NCBI RefSeq assembly: GCF_020103695.1
Contig: NZ_JAHXBF010000022.1
Coordinates: forward strand, 62,001-126,000
DNA length: 64,000 bases
DNA from: Hyalangium versicolor
GTDB lineage: Bacteria > Myxococcota > Myxococcia > Myxococcales > Myxococcaceae
Direction of reading: 5' to 3'
Below the pieces are notes generated by a model. It searched no databases, was not told where the DNA came from, and saw only the letters and a list, made by a program, of their open reading frames with translations. Below, piece by piece: positions 16,811-26,342 of this stretch. Each line of letters begins with the position of its first letter. Within the stretch, counting starts at the first letter, position 1. Made by a program: the position numbers and the translations under genes.

Positions 16811-19800
16811 ATGGCACACTGGCCGGTCTACGCCCTCCACCAGACCCTCCACAAGAGCGCACGCTCCACGATCATCAGAGCCACTCGGCTGGATGACGGC
16901 GGGCCCGTCATCCTCAAGCTCCCCACGGAAGACAGCTTCGATCGACATCGTTCGCTCGAGCTGCGCCGAGAGTACGCCATCACTCGCCGTGTCGAGGGGG
17001 ACGGCATCATCCGCACCCTGGGGCTCGAGGAGTTCCCTGGCGACCGGGTCGCGCTCGTCCTCGAGGACTTCGGCGGCTCCTCCCTGCATCACCTGTTGCA
17101 GGAGATCGGCCCGTTGGACGTGGAGACCTTCCTGGAGTTCGCCCTGCAGATCACCGGGGCGCTGGGACATGTCCACCGCCAGGGCGTCATCCACAAGGAC
17201 ATCAAGCCGCACAACCTCATCGTGAGCCCGGATACACGGCAGGTGAAGCTCGCGGACTTCTCGCTCTCCGTGGCGATCGCCATGGAGCCGGCCACTCCGG
17301 ACAATCCCGCGCATCTGATGGGAACGCTGGCGTACATGGCGCCAGAACAGACGGGGCGCATGAACCGCGGCGTGGATTACCGAGCGGACTTCTATGCCCT
17401 GGGGGCCACCTTCTTCGAGATGCTCACGGGCCGCCTCGCATTCCCAGCCCAAACGGCACTGGAGTTGATCCACTCGCACCTGGCCCAACTCCCGCCATCG
17501 CCGCGAGACCTCGCTCCGGACGTGCCAGAGCCTCTCGCGAGCATCGTGCTCAAGTTGCTCTCCAAGGATCCCGACGCCCGGTACCAGAGCACCCGGGGAC
17601 TCACCGCCGACCTGGAGGCGTGCCGGCACCAGCTGCGGATTCGAGGGCAGATCACCTCTTTTCCCCTGGGCGGCGCGGACCAGGCCCACGCCTTCCGCCT
17701 GCCCCAGGGGCTCTACGGGCGCGCCTCGGAGGTGAACCTGCTGCTCGAGACGTACTCGCGCGCCATCGCTGGCCACCCCCAGGTGCTGCTGCTCACAGGC
17801 TCCGCGGGGATCGGCAAGTCCTCACTCGTCAATGAGCTGCACCGGGAGCTCGCGGCCAGCAAGGGCCGGTTCGCCGCGGGCAAGAGCGATCAGTTCCGCC
17901 GAGACGTCCCCTTCGATGCGATCGATCAGGTGCTGCGCCAGCTCGTGAGCCAGACGCTCGCCGAGGGCGAGGCCGAGAGCGCGGAGCTCCGCCAGCGCCT
18001 CCTGGAGGTGCTGGGCGGCAACGCCTCCGTGCTGGCAGAGGCGGTTCCAGAGACGCGCTCGCTGCTGGGAGAGCAGGCCCCGCCCATGGCGGTCCCCGCG
18101 GACAAGTCCAAGAATCGCCTCGCCCTGACGTTGGCACGAGCGCTCCAGGCGTTCGCTGTTCCTGGACGGCCTCTCTGCCTCTTCCTGGATGATCTCCAGT
18201 GGGCCGATGGCGCCACGTTCTCGGTGGTGCAGGAGCTCGCTCACGGCTCCGGGAACGCTCCCCTCCTGCTGGTGGGCGCATATCGCGATGCCGAAGTCTC
18301 CAGGACGCACTCCCTGGCGCGCGTGCTGGATGCGCTGAGAGCCACCAGTGCCCCGCTGGTGGAGCTCCACCTCGCGCCGCTCGGCACCCAGGAAGTCGCT
18401 CGGATGGTGCGAGAGGTCACCGCGGCGGACGACAGCCGCGCCCTGGAGCTTGGCGCCTTCATCCAATCCAGGACGCGAGGCAACCCCTTCGCCGTCAAGC
18501 AGTTCCTCCGCTTCCTCCATGAGAAGGGCCTGCTGCGCTTCGACACGCACAGCGGACAATGGGACTGGGATCTCACGAGAATCGAGGTCGCCGAGATCCC
18601 CGACGACATCGCGGGATTGCTCGCGGAGTTCCAGCAGCTCCCCGAGGAGGTGGGGGAGCTCCTGGGGATTGCCGCCTGCCTGGGCGTGGCCTTCAGCTTC
18701 CGTGAGCTGACCGTGGCGCACGCCATCTCGAGAAACGAGACGGCCCGCGTGCTCTGGAGCGCCATCGAGGGTGGATGGGTGCTGCCGCTCAGCAGGGACT
18801 ACCTGTTGTTGGATCCCCAGGGTGCGGGCGTCCCCGCGGACCTGGAGCTGCCGTTGCGCTTCCTGCACGACAAGGTCCGCCAGGCGGCCTACTCGCTCAT
18901 TCCCCAGAGCGAACGCGCTCAGTGCCATGTGAACATCGGCCTGCGCCTGCTCGAGGATGCGCGCGCGCAGGGGGTGATGGAGGAGCGGATGTTCTCCATT
19001 CTTCCGCACCTGGGCCATGGCCCCTCACTGATCACCTCCCCTTCGCTGAAGCTCGAGTTGGCGGACCTCCACCTGAGGGCGGGCCGCCGTGCGAAGACCT
19101 CGGGGGTCTACCCCACCGCTTGCGAGCTCTTTCGGACGGGGGCGCTGCTGCTGCCCCCCGATGCCTGGGAGCGCGAGCATGCGCGGGCCTTCGCGCTCCA
19201 GATGGAGCTGGCCGAGACCCGCTACCTGTCTGGGGAGTTCGACGAGGCGCAGTCCCTGTTCTCCACGCTGCTCGACCGGGCCCGAACCCCGGCGCAGCGT
19301 GCGGGCGTCCATGCCTTGCAGGCGATGCTCACGGCGCTGTCGAGTCAGCACGGCAGGACCCTGGAGCTCGGGCTCGAGGGGCTGCGCCTCCTGGGCATCG
19401 AGATTCCCCGGGCTCCCGATCGCGCGATGATCGCCGCGGAGATGCAGGTGGTGGTCTCCCGGCTCGGTGGCCGCAAGGCGACGGACCTGCTTGGCCTGCC
19501 CGGGACGAGCGATCCGAACGTGGAGCTGTCCATCGCCCTGATCACCAACATGCTGACGTCGGCCTTCTACAGCGATCGGGAGCTCTTCGCGTTGCTCGCG
19601 CTTCGCAGCGTCAGGCTCTCGCTGGAGCACGGCAACAGCCGGCTCTCGGCGCTCAGCTATGTGACGTACGGGAGTTTCCTGTCATCCGCCCTGGATGATC
19701 CCATGACGGGCTGGGAGTTCGGCCAGCTCGCGACCGCGATCGCCACGCACCTCCAGGATTCCATCCTGCTCTCTCGCGTCTGCTACGTGCGCACGGCGCT

Positions 19801-22222
19801 GATCGACCACTGGACTCACAGCGTGCGCACAGCGAACGCGGAGATGGCCGAGGCGCATTGGCTCGCCCTGGAGCTCGGAGACTGGGTCCATGCGGGCCAC
19901 TGCCTGCTGACGCTGCTCTGGCGGCGCTTCGCCGTGGGAGACCCGCTCCTGGAGCTCCTGAAGGAGAACCGCAGGCTCATGGAGTTGCTCGAGAAGACCC
20001 GGGACGTGGGCTCTCTCTCCAGCTGCCGCCACTTGCATCAGGCGATCCAGGTGCTGCAGGGGTCCAGTGACGAGGTGCCGACGAGCAACCCCGAGGGCCT
20101 GACGCAGACGGCCCAGATGACGCTGTACGTGTGCCAGGCCGAGCTGAACTTCTTCCTGGGCCGAGCCCCCCAGGCCCTGGCGGCGCTCGAGAAGGCCCTG
20201 CCGCTCCTCCCGTTCCACTCCGGCCTCTTTCGACTGAGCACTCACGCCCTCTTTCATGTCTTGAGCGCGTCCGAGGTCTTTCCAGGCGCCAGCGAGGCGA
20301 GGAAGCAGGAGCTGCTCGCGGCCATGGAGCAGCGCCATGCCTACCTCGAGAAGTGCGCGCGCCGGGCTCCGGAGAACTTCGCGCCCTATCACCTGCTCGC
20401 CACCGCGGAGCTCTCGCGCGTGAAGGGGCGGGAATTCGAAGCGGTCGCCCAGGAGTATGCGCGAGCCATCGCCTCGGCCCGCACCAGCCAGTTCCTGTGC
20501 ATGGAGGCGCTTGCCAACGAGCGGGCGTTCCAGTTCTACAAGAGCCAGGGCCATTCCTCCCGGGCGCTCGCATTCCTGCTCGATGCGCTCGATGCCTATG
20601 AGCGCTGGGGAGCGTCCAGCAAGGTTCGCAGGTTGAGCGCGGAGCATGCGGACTTCCTGGCGACCTGGAGCCACTCGCTCCAGCGCTGGAGCGCCTCGCC
20701 CCGGCGTGCCGACCCCATCCCGCCGCCCCCGGACCTGGTGCGGGAGTCCATCTCGACGGCCTCATCGTCCAGCTCCGAGATCCTCGCGGAGAGGCTCGAC
20801 GTGAGCTCGGTGATGAAGGCTTCGCAGGCCATCTCCAGTGAGCTGCTCTTCCCGCAGCTCGTCTCCACCCTCATCCAGATCGTCATGGAGAGCGCAGGGG
20901 CCCAGCGGGGCGTCCTGGTGCTCAAGCGCGGCGAGGACACCTATGTCGAAGCCGTGGGCGAGGTGGGCAACCCGGAGGGTCCTCGGATCGCCGCGGAGCC
21001 GTTGGCCCAGAGCCAGGCGCTCTGCCTCGCCATCGCCCAGCAGGTGCTGAACAGGGGGACCCACGTGCTCCTCGATGACGCCTCCGCCGAGGTGGCGTTC
21101 CGCGAGGATCCGTACATCCAGGGTCTCCGCATCCGCTCCGTGCTCTGCGTCCCCCTGCTCCACCGCCGCCAGGTGGTGGGCCTCTTCTACCTGGAGAACA
21201 GCCTCACTCCTGGCGCCTTCAGCGCCGGCAGGCTCGAGGTGCTCAGCATGCTCTCGGCCCAGGCCGCCATCTCCATCGAGAATGCCGGGCTGTACGGCAA
21301 GCTCGAGGAACACAGCCGGACCCTCGAGCAGAAGGTCGGTGAGCGCACGGAAGAGCTCCACCAGAAGAACACCCGGCTGCTGGCGACCCTGGAGACGCTC
21401 AAGTCCATGCAGCTGAGGATCATCACCCAGGAGAAGCTCGCGTCCCTGGGCACGCTCACCGCGGGCATCGCCCACGAGCTGAGGAACCCGCTGAACTTCG
21501 TGAACAACTTCGCGGAGCTCTCGCTGGAGTTCCTGATGGAGCTCCGCGGGGAGTTCAGCGGTCCGCAGCCCCCTTCTCCCGCGCAGTGGAAGAGGCTCGG
21601 CACCGCCCTGGAGGAGCTGGCGCAGAACGTCTCCAGGGTCCACGAGCATGGCCTGCGCGCCAGCAACATCATCGCGGGGATGCTGCAGCACGCACGCACC
21701 CATCGCGGGGATCCCCAGCTCGTTCAGATCAACCCGCTGGTGGAGGAGGTCATCCGCTTCGTTCAACACAGCCTGAGGGCTCGGAGCCCGCCGCTCCACG
21801 TTCCCATCGAGACGTCCTTCGACCCGTCCGACCCGGCGCTGCTGCTGGTGCCGGAGGACATGCGCCGTGTCATCGTCAACTTGGTGGACAACGCCTGTTA
21901 CGCGGCCCACAAGAGGGCTCAGCGGCTCGGGCCTCCAGCCGAGCCCCACGTGAAGGTGTCCACGCGGTGCGTGGGGGGCATGGTGGAGCTCCGCGTCCGC
22001 GACAATGGCGACGGCGTGCCTGAAGGCCTGCGCGACAAGCTCTTCACGCCTTTCTTCACCACCAAGCCTCCGGGAGAGGGCACGGGCCTGGGCCTCTCGC
22101 TCTGCCACGACATCGTCGTCGTCTCGCTCGGAGGGGAGTTGCGCCTGGAGTCCCAGGAAGGGCAGTTCGCGGAGTTCATCATCACCCTGCCCGAAGCCTC
22201 TCCGCGCCAGCAGGCGGTTTGA
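16811..22222 (+). CDS. Hybrid Ser/Thr kinase - AAA ATPase - GAF - histidine kinase
   Basis: About 1803 residues from ATG 16811 (GTG 16778 adds 11 residues without a better ribosome site). In order: a protein-kinase domain (~1-280, HKDIKPHN near 130, DFS in place of DFG near 150); a P-loop ATPase (LTGSAGIGKSS ~327, Walker B LFLDDLQWAD ~458); ~700 residues of helical repeats; a GAF domain (~1350-1490); and a histidine-kinase core (GIAHELRNPLNF ~1553, N-box NLVDNACYAA ~1690, GTGLGLSLCHD ~1755). This is the known multidomain signalling ATPase family of myxobacteria and cyanobacteria. The DFS motif is common in that family and may weaken magnesium binding. No response-regulator gene is adjacent, so its output is unknown. 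Confidence 0.9.
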   Translation: MAHWPVYALHQTLHKSARSTIIRATRLDDGGPVILKLPTEDSFDRHRSLELRREYAITRRVEGDGIIRTLGLEEFPGDRVALVLEDFGGSSLHHLLQEIGPLDVETFLEFALQITGALGHVHRQGVIHKDIKPHNLIVSPDTRQVKLADFSLSVAIAMEPATPDNPAHLMGTLAYMAPEQTGRMNRGVDYRADFYALGATFFEMLTGRLAFPAQTALELIHSHLAQLPPSPRDLAPDVPEPLASIVLKLLSKDPDARYQSTRGLTADLEACRHQLRIRGQITSFPLGGADQAHAFRLPQGLYGRASEVNLLLETYSRAIAGHPQVLLLTGSAGIGKSSLVNELHRELAASKGRFAAGKSDQFRRDVPFDAIDQVLRQLVSQTLAEGEAESAELRQRLLEVLGGNASVLAEAVPETRSLLGEQAPPMAVPADKSKNRLALTLARALQAFAVPGRPLCLFLDDLQWADGATFSVVQELAHGSGNAPLLLVGAYRDAEVSRTHSLARVLDALRATSAPLVELHLAPLGTQEVARMVREVTAADDSRALELGAFIQSRTRGNPFAVKQFLRFLHEKGLLRFDTHSGQWDWDLTRIEVAEIPDDIAGLLAEFQQLPEEVGELLGIAACLGVAFSFRELTVAHAISRNETARVLWSAIEGGWVLPLSRDYLLLDPQGAGVPADLELPLRFLHDKVRQAAYSLIPQSERAQCHVNIGLRLLEDARAQGVMEERMFSILPHLGHGPSLITSPSLKLELADLHLRAGRRAKTSGVYPTACELFRTGALLLPPDAWEREHARAFALQMELAETRYLSGEFDEAQSLFSTLLDRARTPAQRAGVHALQAMLTALSSQHGRTLELGLEGLRLLGIEIPRAPDRAMIAAEMQVVVSRLGGRKATDLLGLPGTSDPNVELSIALITNMLTSAFYSDRELFALLALRSVRLSLEHGNSRLSALSYVTYGSFLSSALDDPMTGWEFGQLATAIATHLQDSILLSRVCYVRTALIDHWTHSVRTANAEMAEAHWLALELGDWVHAGHCLLTLLWRRFAVGDPLLELLKENRRLMELLEKTRDVGSLSSCRHLHQAIQVLQGSSDEVPTSNPEGLTQTAQMTLYVCQAELNFFLGRAPQALAALEKALPLLPFHSGLFRLSTHALFHVLSASEVFPGASEARKQELLAAMEQRHAYLEKCARRAPENFAPYHLLATAELSRVKGREFEAVAQEYARAIASARTSQFLCMEALANERAFQFYKSQGHSSRALAFLLDALDAYERWGASSKVRRLSAEHADFLATWSHSLQRWSASPRRADPIPPPPDLVRESISTASSSSSEILAERLDVSSVMKASQAISSELLFPQLVSTLIQIVMESAGAQRGVLVLKRGEDTYVEAVGEVGNPEGPRIAAEPLAQSQALCLAIAQQVLNRGTHVLLDDASAEVAFREDPYIQGLRIRSVLCVPLLHRRQVVGLFYLENSLTPGAFSAGRLEVLSMLSAQAAISIENAGLYGKLEEHSRTLEQKVGERTEELHQKNTRLLATLETLKSMQLRIITQEKLASLGTLTAGIAHELRNPLNFVNNFAELSLEFLMELRGEFSGPQPPSPAQWKRLGTALEELAQNVSRVHEHGLRASNIIAGMLQHARTHRGDPQLVQINPLVEEVIRFVQHSLRARSPPLHVPIETSFDPSDPALLLVPEDMRRVIVNLVDNACYAAHKRAQRLGPPAEPHVKVSTRCVGGMVELRVRDNGDGVPEGLRDKLFTPFFTTKPPGEGTGLGLSLCHDIVVVSLGGELRLESQEGQFAEFIITLPEASPRQQAV

Positions 22223-22308
22223 CTCCCTGCTGGCTTCGGGGCGCGTTGACACCCCCGGTCCCGGCTTCTACTCTCCGAGGCAGTCTTCCCTCCGAGCCGG
22301 AGATCCGG

Positions 22309-22884
22309 GTGAGTCGTTCGCGTGCCATCGCTCTGCTGCCTGTGCTGCTCGTGGCGGGGCTCGCCGCCGCGCAGGGCGCGGGCACCGGCAAGGCGCCCGG
22401 CTCCGACAAGGGCATGCCCTTCCTGGAGAAGGCCAGTGGGGTGAAGGATCCGGAGAAGCTCGAGCGCAGCTCCCAGGCGCTGGTCGGCATGCGGACCGCG
22501 CTGCGCGAGGTGCTGGAGAAGCTCGAGGAGGCCCGCCGCACCAAGGACGTGGTGAAGCTCAACTGCGTCAACCAGAAGCTCACGCAAATCAAGGGCCTGC
22601 TACGCATCTCCGAGACGGCGGACGTAGCGCTCCAGGAGGCCGTCACCCGCCAGGACAGCACCTCCAGCGAGCACGAGTTCACCAAGGTGATGATCGCCAA
22701 CCAGAAGGTGGGCCAGCTCCGCGCGGAGACCGAGGAGTGCATCGGCCAGCTCGCCTTCCGCACCGACGAGAACCTCTCCGTCGAGGTGGAGGAGCCGCAG
22801 GATCTCCCCGGGGGCGACCCTACCCGGCCCGGCGCTCCGCCCGACGTCATCATCCGGCCGCCGCCCGCCAGCCCGACGCTCTAG
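22309..22884 (+). CDS. Small secreted helical protein
   Basis: I chose GTG 22309 (191 residues) because it directly starts a signal peptide (SRSRAIALLPVLLVAGLAAA) and has GGAG just upstream; a longer in-frame start at 22219 would add a non-signal leader. The mature part is a helical region (~45-150, LEKLEEARRTKDVVKLNCVN), with two Cys about 60 residues apart, then a Pro-rich tail (ending PPPASPTL). I see no catalytic motif and do not recognise the family with certainty. It lies 86 bp after the kinase and 147 bp before the barrel gene and may be an independent unit. Confidence 0.75.
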   Translation: MSRSRAIALLPVLLVAGLAAAQGAGTGKAPGSDKGMPFLEKASGVKDPEKLERSSQALVGMRTALREVLEKLEEARRTKDVVKLNCVNQKLTQIKGLLRISETADVALQEAVTRQDSTSSEHEFTKVMIANQKVGQLRAETEECIGQLAFRTDENLSVEVEEPQDLPGGDPTRPGAPPDVIIRPPPASPTL

Positions 22885-23031
22885 GGCAGACGCACGCGCG
22901 GTAACAATCCAGGCCCCTGGAATACCAACAAATTTCTGCGGGCGCCCCAAAGCTGCGTGCTATGACCCCTCAAGGGCCCCTCGCCAGCAGTAGGGAAAGG
23001 TAGCCGGCACACCGGCGTGATCGTCTGAGTC

Positions 23032-24303
23032 ATGACGCAGTCTGGCAACATCCGCTGGGCTCTGTGTGCGCTCGTGCTTGCGGTGTTGGGTCCTGCCGTG
23101 GCCTGGGCCCAGCAGCCTCCAGTGCCCGCCGGGGGCAATGGCATCAAGGTGGGAGAGGGGCGGCTGCACCCCTTCTTCGATCTGGAGATGCGGCTGGACA
23201 GCGCGGTGGGGTACTTCCCGGATCCGAGCACCGAGGATCCCAATGACGTGAAGTCGAGCCTGTCTCCGGAGCTGGTGCTGCGGCTGCGGCCGGGGCTGAA
23301 GTTGGATGTGCCCTCGTCGAAGCTGGCGCTGCATGCCTCCGGGCGGCTGGAGTACGTGCGCTACACGGGGCTGCTGACGAAGCAGTCCACGTACGGCTCG
23401 CACCTGGAGGGCGCCGCGGACCTGTCGGCCCACTTCAACCCCGAGGGGCAGGTGGGCATCGTGCTGGCGGATCAGTTCCTGCGCTCGGATCAGACGAGCA
23501 ACGCGGCGCTGGGCGCGGGGGTGCTGTCGCTCTTCAACGAGGCGCGTGTCTCGGTGCCCGTCAAGCCGGGTGGCGGCGCGCTGGAGATCATTCCCGAGCT
23601 GGCCTGGGCGCTGGAGTTCTTCAAGCCCATCGGCATCGCCGTCCCCGTGGAGTGCACGGAGGAGGTGTGTGATCCGGCCTCCGTGGATCGGTTCGACTAC
23701 ACGAACGTGCGCGTGGGAGCGACGGGGCGCTGGCGCTTCCTGCCGAAGACGGCGGTGGTGGTGGAGACGGACCTGAACATCCGCGACTACCTGAGGAACA
23801 CCACCAGCCCCAACGCGGTGCTGCTGCGCGCCATGGGCGGGCTGGCGGGCCTGGTGTCGGCGAAGATCGCGCTGACCGCCAAGCTGGGCTGGGGCTACAA
23901 CTTCGGCAGCACGGGAGGCAGCACTCTCATCGGCCAGTTGGAGGGCAACTACCTGTTCAGCCCCACGATGACGTTCAAGGGGGGCTACATGCGGTCGCTG
24001 GACCCGGTGGCCGCGTATGGCCTGTTCCGGGATGACCGCGGCTACCTGGAGGCACGGGCCCTCTTCGGCGGGAAGCTGGTGCTGCACGGGCACGTCGGCG
24101 TCGACTTCCTGGGCTTCTATGACGCGGAACAGCCGCGCAGCGACACGCTGGTGACGGTGGACGCGGGGCCGGAGTACCAGTTCAAACCGTGGCTCGTGGG
24201 CGCGATGGGTTACTTGCTGACCACGCGCTCGTCCTCGGTGGCGGGCTCCGGCCTGAACTTCACGCGGCACGAAGGGTATCTTCGGCTGACGCTGGTGTAC
24301 TGA
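23032..24303 (+). CDS. Outer-membrane beta-barrel, Wzp-like polysaccharide porin
   Basis: The 423 residues have a signal peptide (1-~26, WA-QQ). Then come many alternating amphipathic strands ending with an aromatic-rich C-terminal strand (EGYLRLTLVY), as required for barrel assembly. Eight bases later lies a short OPX lipoprotein gene. In M. xanthus, separate 18-stranded Wzp barrels are encoded beside short OPX proteins that lack their own outer-membrane channel, and together they export a polysaccharide. From memory, the wzaB/wzpB (biosurfactant) pair lies a few genes from mglBA in M. xanthus (locus tags near MXAN_1915/1916 and 1925/1926), so this may be the WzpB counterpart. That synteny is recalled, not checked. 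Confidence 0.8.
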   Translation: MTQSGNIRWALCALVLAVLGPAVAWAQQPPVPAGGNGIKVGEGRLHPFFDLEMRLDSAVGYFPDPSTEDPNDVKSSLSPELVLRLRPGLKLDVPSSKLALHASGRLEYVRYTGLLTKQSTYGSHLEGAADLSAHFNPEGQVGIVLADQFLRSDQTSNAALGAGVLSLFNEARVSVPVKPGGGALEIIPELAWALEFFKPIGIAVPVECTEEVCDPASVDRFDYTNVRVGATGRWRFLPKTAVVVETDLNIRDYLRNTTSPNAVLLRAMGGLAGLVSAKIALTAKLGWGYNFGSTGGSTLIGQLEGNYLFSPTMTFKGGYMRSLDPVAAYGLFRDDRGYLEARALFGGKLVLHGHVGVDFLGFYDAEQPRSDTLVTVDAGPEYQFKPWLVGAMGYLLTTRSSSVAGSGLNFTRHEGYLRLTLVY

Positions 24304-24310
24304 GCCCCTG

Positions 24311-24925
24311 GTGATGCGCTCCCTGCCCGCTCTCTTCCTGACCCTGCTGCTCGTGGAGGCTGCCGCGTGCCGCTCGGCTGCCCCCGCTGCTCCCCTGCCC
24401 CTGCCCACGGCGGAGGACTCGCAGGCGGGCTCGGGACAGGCCAGCACGATGGGCCCCGGGGACATGGTGGAGGTGCGCGTCTTCCAGGAGCCGGACCACT
24501 CGGGAGTCTGGCGCGTGTCTCCCGAGGGCACCATCGACTATCCGCTGTGCGGGAAGGTGACGCTGGCGGGCCGGACTTCGAGCACGGCCGCGGATGCCTT
24601 GCAGGAGTGCCTCGCGCGCTACCTGCGCCGGCCCCAGGTGTCGGTGCTGATCCGCGAGTACAACTCGAAGAAGATCTTCGTCTTCGGCGAGGTGCAGAAG
24701 CCGGGCACGTTCCCGTACGACGGGGAGATGAGCATCATCCAGGCCATCACCCTGGCCGGCGGCTTCACGCGGACGGCCGCGCAGAACAGCACGAACGTGA
24801 CGCGGCTCGTCGACGGGCAGGAGCGGAAGATCCGCGTGCCCGTGGAGGACATCGGGGTGGGCCGGGAGAAGAACTTCCTGCTGCAGCCCGGCGACATCGT
24901 CTTCGTGCCGGAGAGCTTCTTCTAG
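24311..24925 (+). CDS. Short OPX lipoprotein for polysaccharide export (Wza-like)
   Basis: This 204-residue protein has a GTG start at 24311 or ATG at 24314. A lipobox (VEAAAC, Cys ~20) is followed by a polysaccharide-export domain (MGPGDMVEVRVFQEPDHSG, ~46-125). A single SLBB-type domain completes it (IFVFGEVQKPGTFPYDG, AITLAGGFT, LLQPGDIVFVPESFF). There is no C-terminal helix that could cross the outer membrane, so it belongs to the short class that needs a separate barrel, supplied by the gene 8 bp upstream. Role: periplasmic conduit for a polysaccharide, perhaps the biosurfactant polysaccharide if this is the WzaB pair. No glycosyltransferase or Wzc gene is in the window, so the rest of the pathway lies elsewhere. 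Confidence 0.88.
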   Translation: MMRSLPALFLTLLLVEAAACRSAAPAAPLPLPTAEDSQAGSGQASTMGPGDMVEVRVFQEPDHSGVWRVSPEGTIDYPLCGKVTLAGRTSSTAADALQECLARYLRRPQVSVLIREYNSKKIFVFGEVQKPGTFPYDGEMSIIQAITLAGGFTRTAAQNSTNVTRLVDGQERKIRVPVEDIGVGREKNFLLQPGDIVFVPESFF

Positions 24926-24942
24926 GCGCGCACTCCGGGCCC

Positions 24943-25749
24943 TCAGCCAAGAGCCGTGAGGACGAGGCGGCATTCCTCTTGAAGTACCTTGGCCAGTCCC
25001 GGCGCGCTCGCCAGCACGTCCCCATGCGTCACGTCGAACGGCGAGCCGTCGATCTGCGACACCACGCCGCCCGCCTCGGTCACGATCAGCGAGCCCGCAC
25101 CGATGTCCCACGGCTTGAGGCGGAACTCGAAGAAGCCGTCGAAGCGCCCCGCCGCCACGTACGAGAGATCCAGCGCGGCGCTGCCCGTACGCCGGATGCC
25201 CTGGGCGTGGCGGATGAAGTGGTTCACGAGCCCCAGCGGCGCGTCCGGGCGCTCGCGCACGTCGTAGGGGAAGCCCGTGCACAGGAGCGCGCTCCCCAAC
25301 TCCGTGGCGGCGCTGGCCTTCAGCGGGCGGCCATTGAGGGTGGCGCCCTGGCCGAGCGCCGCGGAGAAGAGCTCGTCGCGCATCGGGTCGTACACCACGC
25401 CGGCCAGCACTCCGCCCGGACCTTCCACCGCCACGCTCACGCTGAAGTGCGGCATGTGGTGGGCGTAGTTCGTCGTGCCATCCAGCGGATCGACGAGCCA
25501 GCGCAGCCCCGAAGAGCCCTCGGAGGCCCCACTCTCCTCGGCCAGGATCGAATGGTGCGGGTAGCTCTCGCGCAGGAAGCGGAGCAGCACTTCCTCGGAG
25601 GCCTTGTCCGCGTCGGTGACGAGATCGATGCCCGTGCGCTTGAACTCGATGGTGCGCTCCCCCTGGAAGCGCTCGGCCAGCACGCGGCCGGCGAGGCGGG
25701 CGGCCTCCTCCGCGGTGCGGCGCAGCGCCTCGGGCGTCTCCTGCTGCAT
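24943..25749 (-). CDS. Inositol-monophosphatase-family phosphatase
   Basis: 268 residues from ATG 25749 (AGGAG ribosome site; the longer open frame is shadow). Metal-site motifs are all present: ILAEESG (Glu), WLVDPLDGTTNYAH (DPLDGT) and LKPWDIGAGSLIVTEAGG (WDxxAG). The family is Mg-dependent, Li-sensitive and acts on inositol 1-phosphate or related sugar phosphates; the SuhB type also helps rRNA transcription. It lies 17 bp downstream of the TlpA-like gene on the same strand and is probably co-transcribed with it. Exact substrate is not readable from sequence. Confidence 0.92.
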   Translation of the reverse strand: MQQETPEALRRTAEEAARLAGRVLAERFQGERTIEFKRTGIDLVTDADKASEEVLLRFLRESYPHHSILAEESGASEGSSGLRWLVDPLDGTTNYAHHMPHFSVSVAVEGPGGVLAGVVYDPMRDELFSAALGQGATLNGRPLKASAATELGSALLCTGFPYDVRERPDAPLGLVNHFIRHAQGIRRTGSAALDLSYVAAGRFDGFFEFRLKPWDIGAGSLIVTEAGGVVSQIDGSPFDVTHGDVLASAPGLAKVLQEECRLVLTALG

Positions 25750-25766
25750 GACTCGGTCTCCTGTGC

Positions 25767-26339
25767 TCACTGCGCGCGCTCTGCGAGCAGCTGTTCGATC
25801 TCCGTCTGGTACTTCTGGAGGAACTCCTCCGCGAAGCCCTCGTGGGTGAAGCGCACCACGCCCTTGCGGTCCACGATGAAGGTGGTGGGCATCATCTTCA
25901 CGCCCAGCGTCTTCTCTGCCACCTGCGCGTTTTCGTCCACGAGGATGGGCAGCGCCACCTTCACCTCCTGCAGGAAGGCGGGGATGGCGCGCGAGTCCTC
26001 GTCCACGTTCAGCGCGTACACCTTGAGCCCGCGCGAGCCGTACTCCTTGGCGAGCGACTCGTAGAGCGGCAGGGCGTCCCGGCACGGCTCGCACCAGGTG
26101 GCCCACACGTCCAACAGCACCACGCTGCCGCGATCGCTGGCCACGGTGTAGGGCGAGCCATCCGGGTAGCGCTTCACCTGGAAGGCCAACGGGTCGCGAA
26201 GAAAGCCCCGGGACTGGCCCAGCTCCCCATCGGCCACCATGGGTGCCGCGCGATCGCCCGCGACGAGCGCAGGCAATTCGTGGTTCTGCGCGCAGCTGGC
26301 CAGAATCAGGAAGCCGAGTGCTCCAACCAAGGTCCGCAT
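25767..26339 (-). CDS. TlpA/ResA-like thioredoxin-fold lipoprotein
   Basis: 190 residues with a lipobox (LILASC, Cys ~16) and a thioredoxin-fold domain containing VVLLDVWATWCEPCRDALP. The CEPC pair is the redox active site, and MMPTTFIVDRKGVVRF holds the cis-proline of the fold. Such membrane-anchored oxidoreductases reduce disulfides in the periplasm, often for cytochrome c maturation or stress. It sits 3 bp after mpl on the same strand, so it is likely in one transcript with mpl and the phosphatase. The pairing with mpl looks incidental. Confidence 0.9.
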   Translation of the reverse strand: MRTLVGALGFLILASCAQNHELPALVAGDRAAPMVADGELGQSRGFLRDPLAFQVKRYPDGSPYTVASDRGSVVLLDVWATWCEPCRDALPLYESLAKEYGSRGLKVYALNVDEDSRAIPAFLQEVKVALPILVDENAQVAEKTLGVKMMPTTFIVDRKGVVRFTHEGFAEEFLQKYQTEIEQLLAERAQ

Positions 26340-26342
26340 GGG

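Noticed and set aside
20762..22252. Open frame of 496 codons on the - strand
   Set aside because: It is the antisense of the GAF and histidine-kinase part, which carries all expected motifs.
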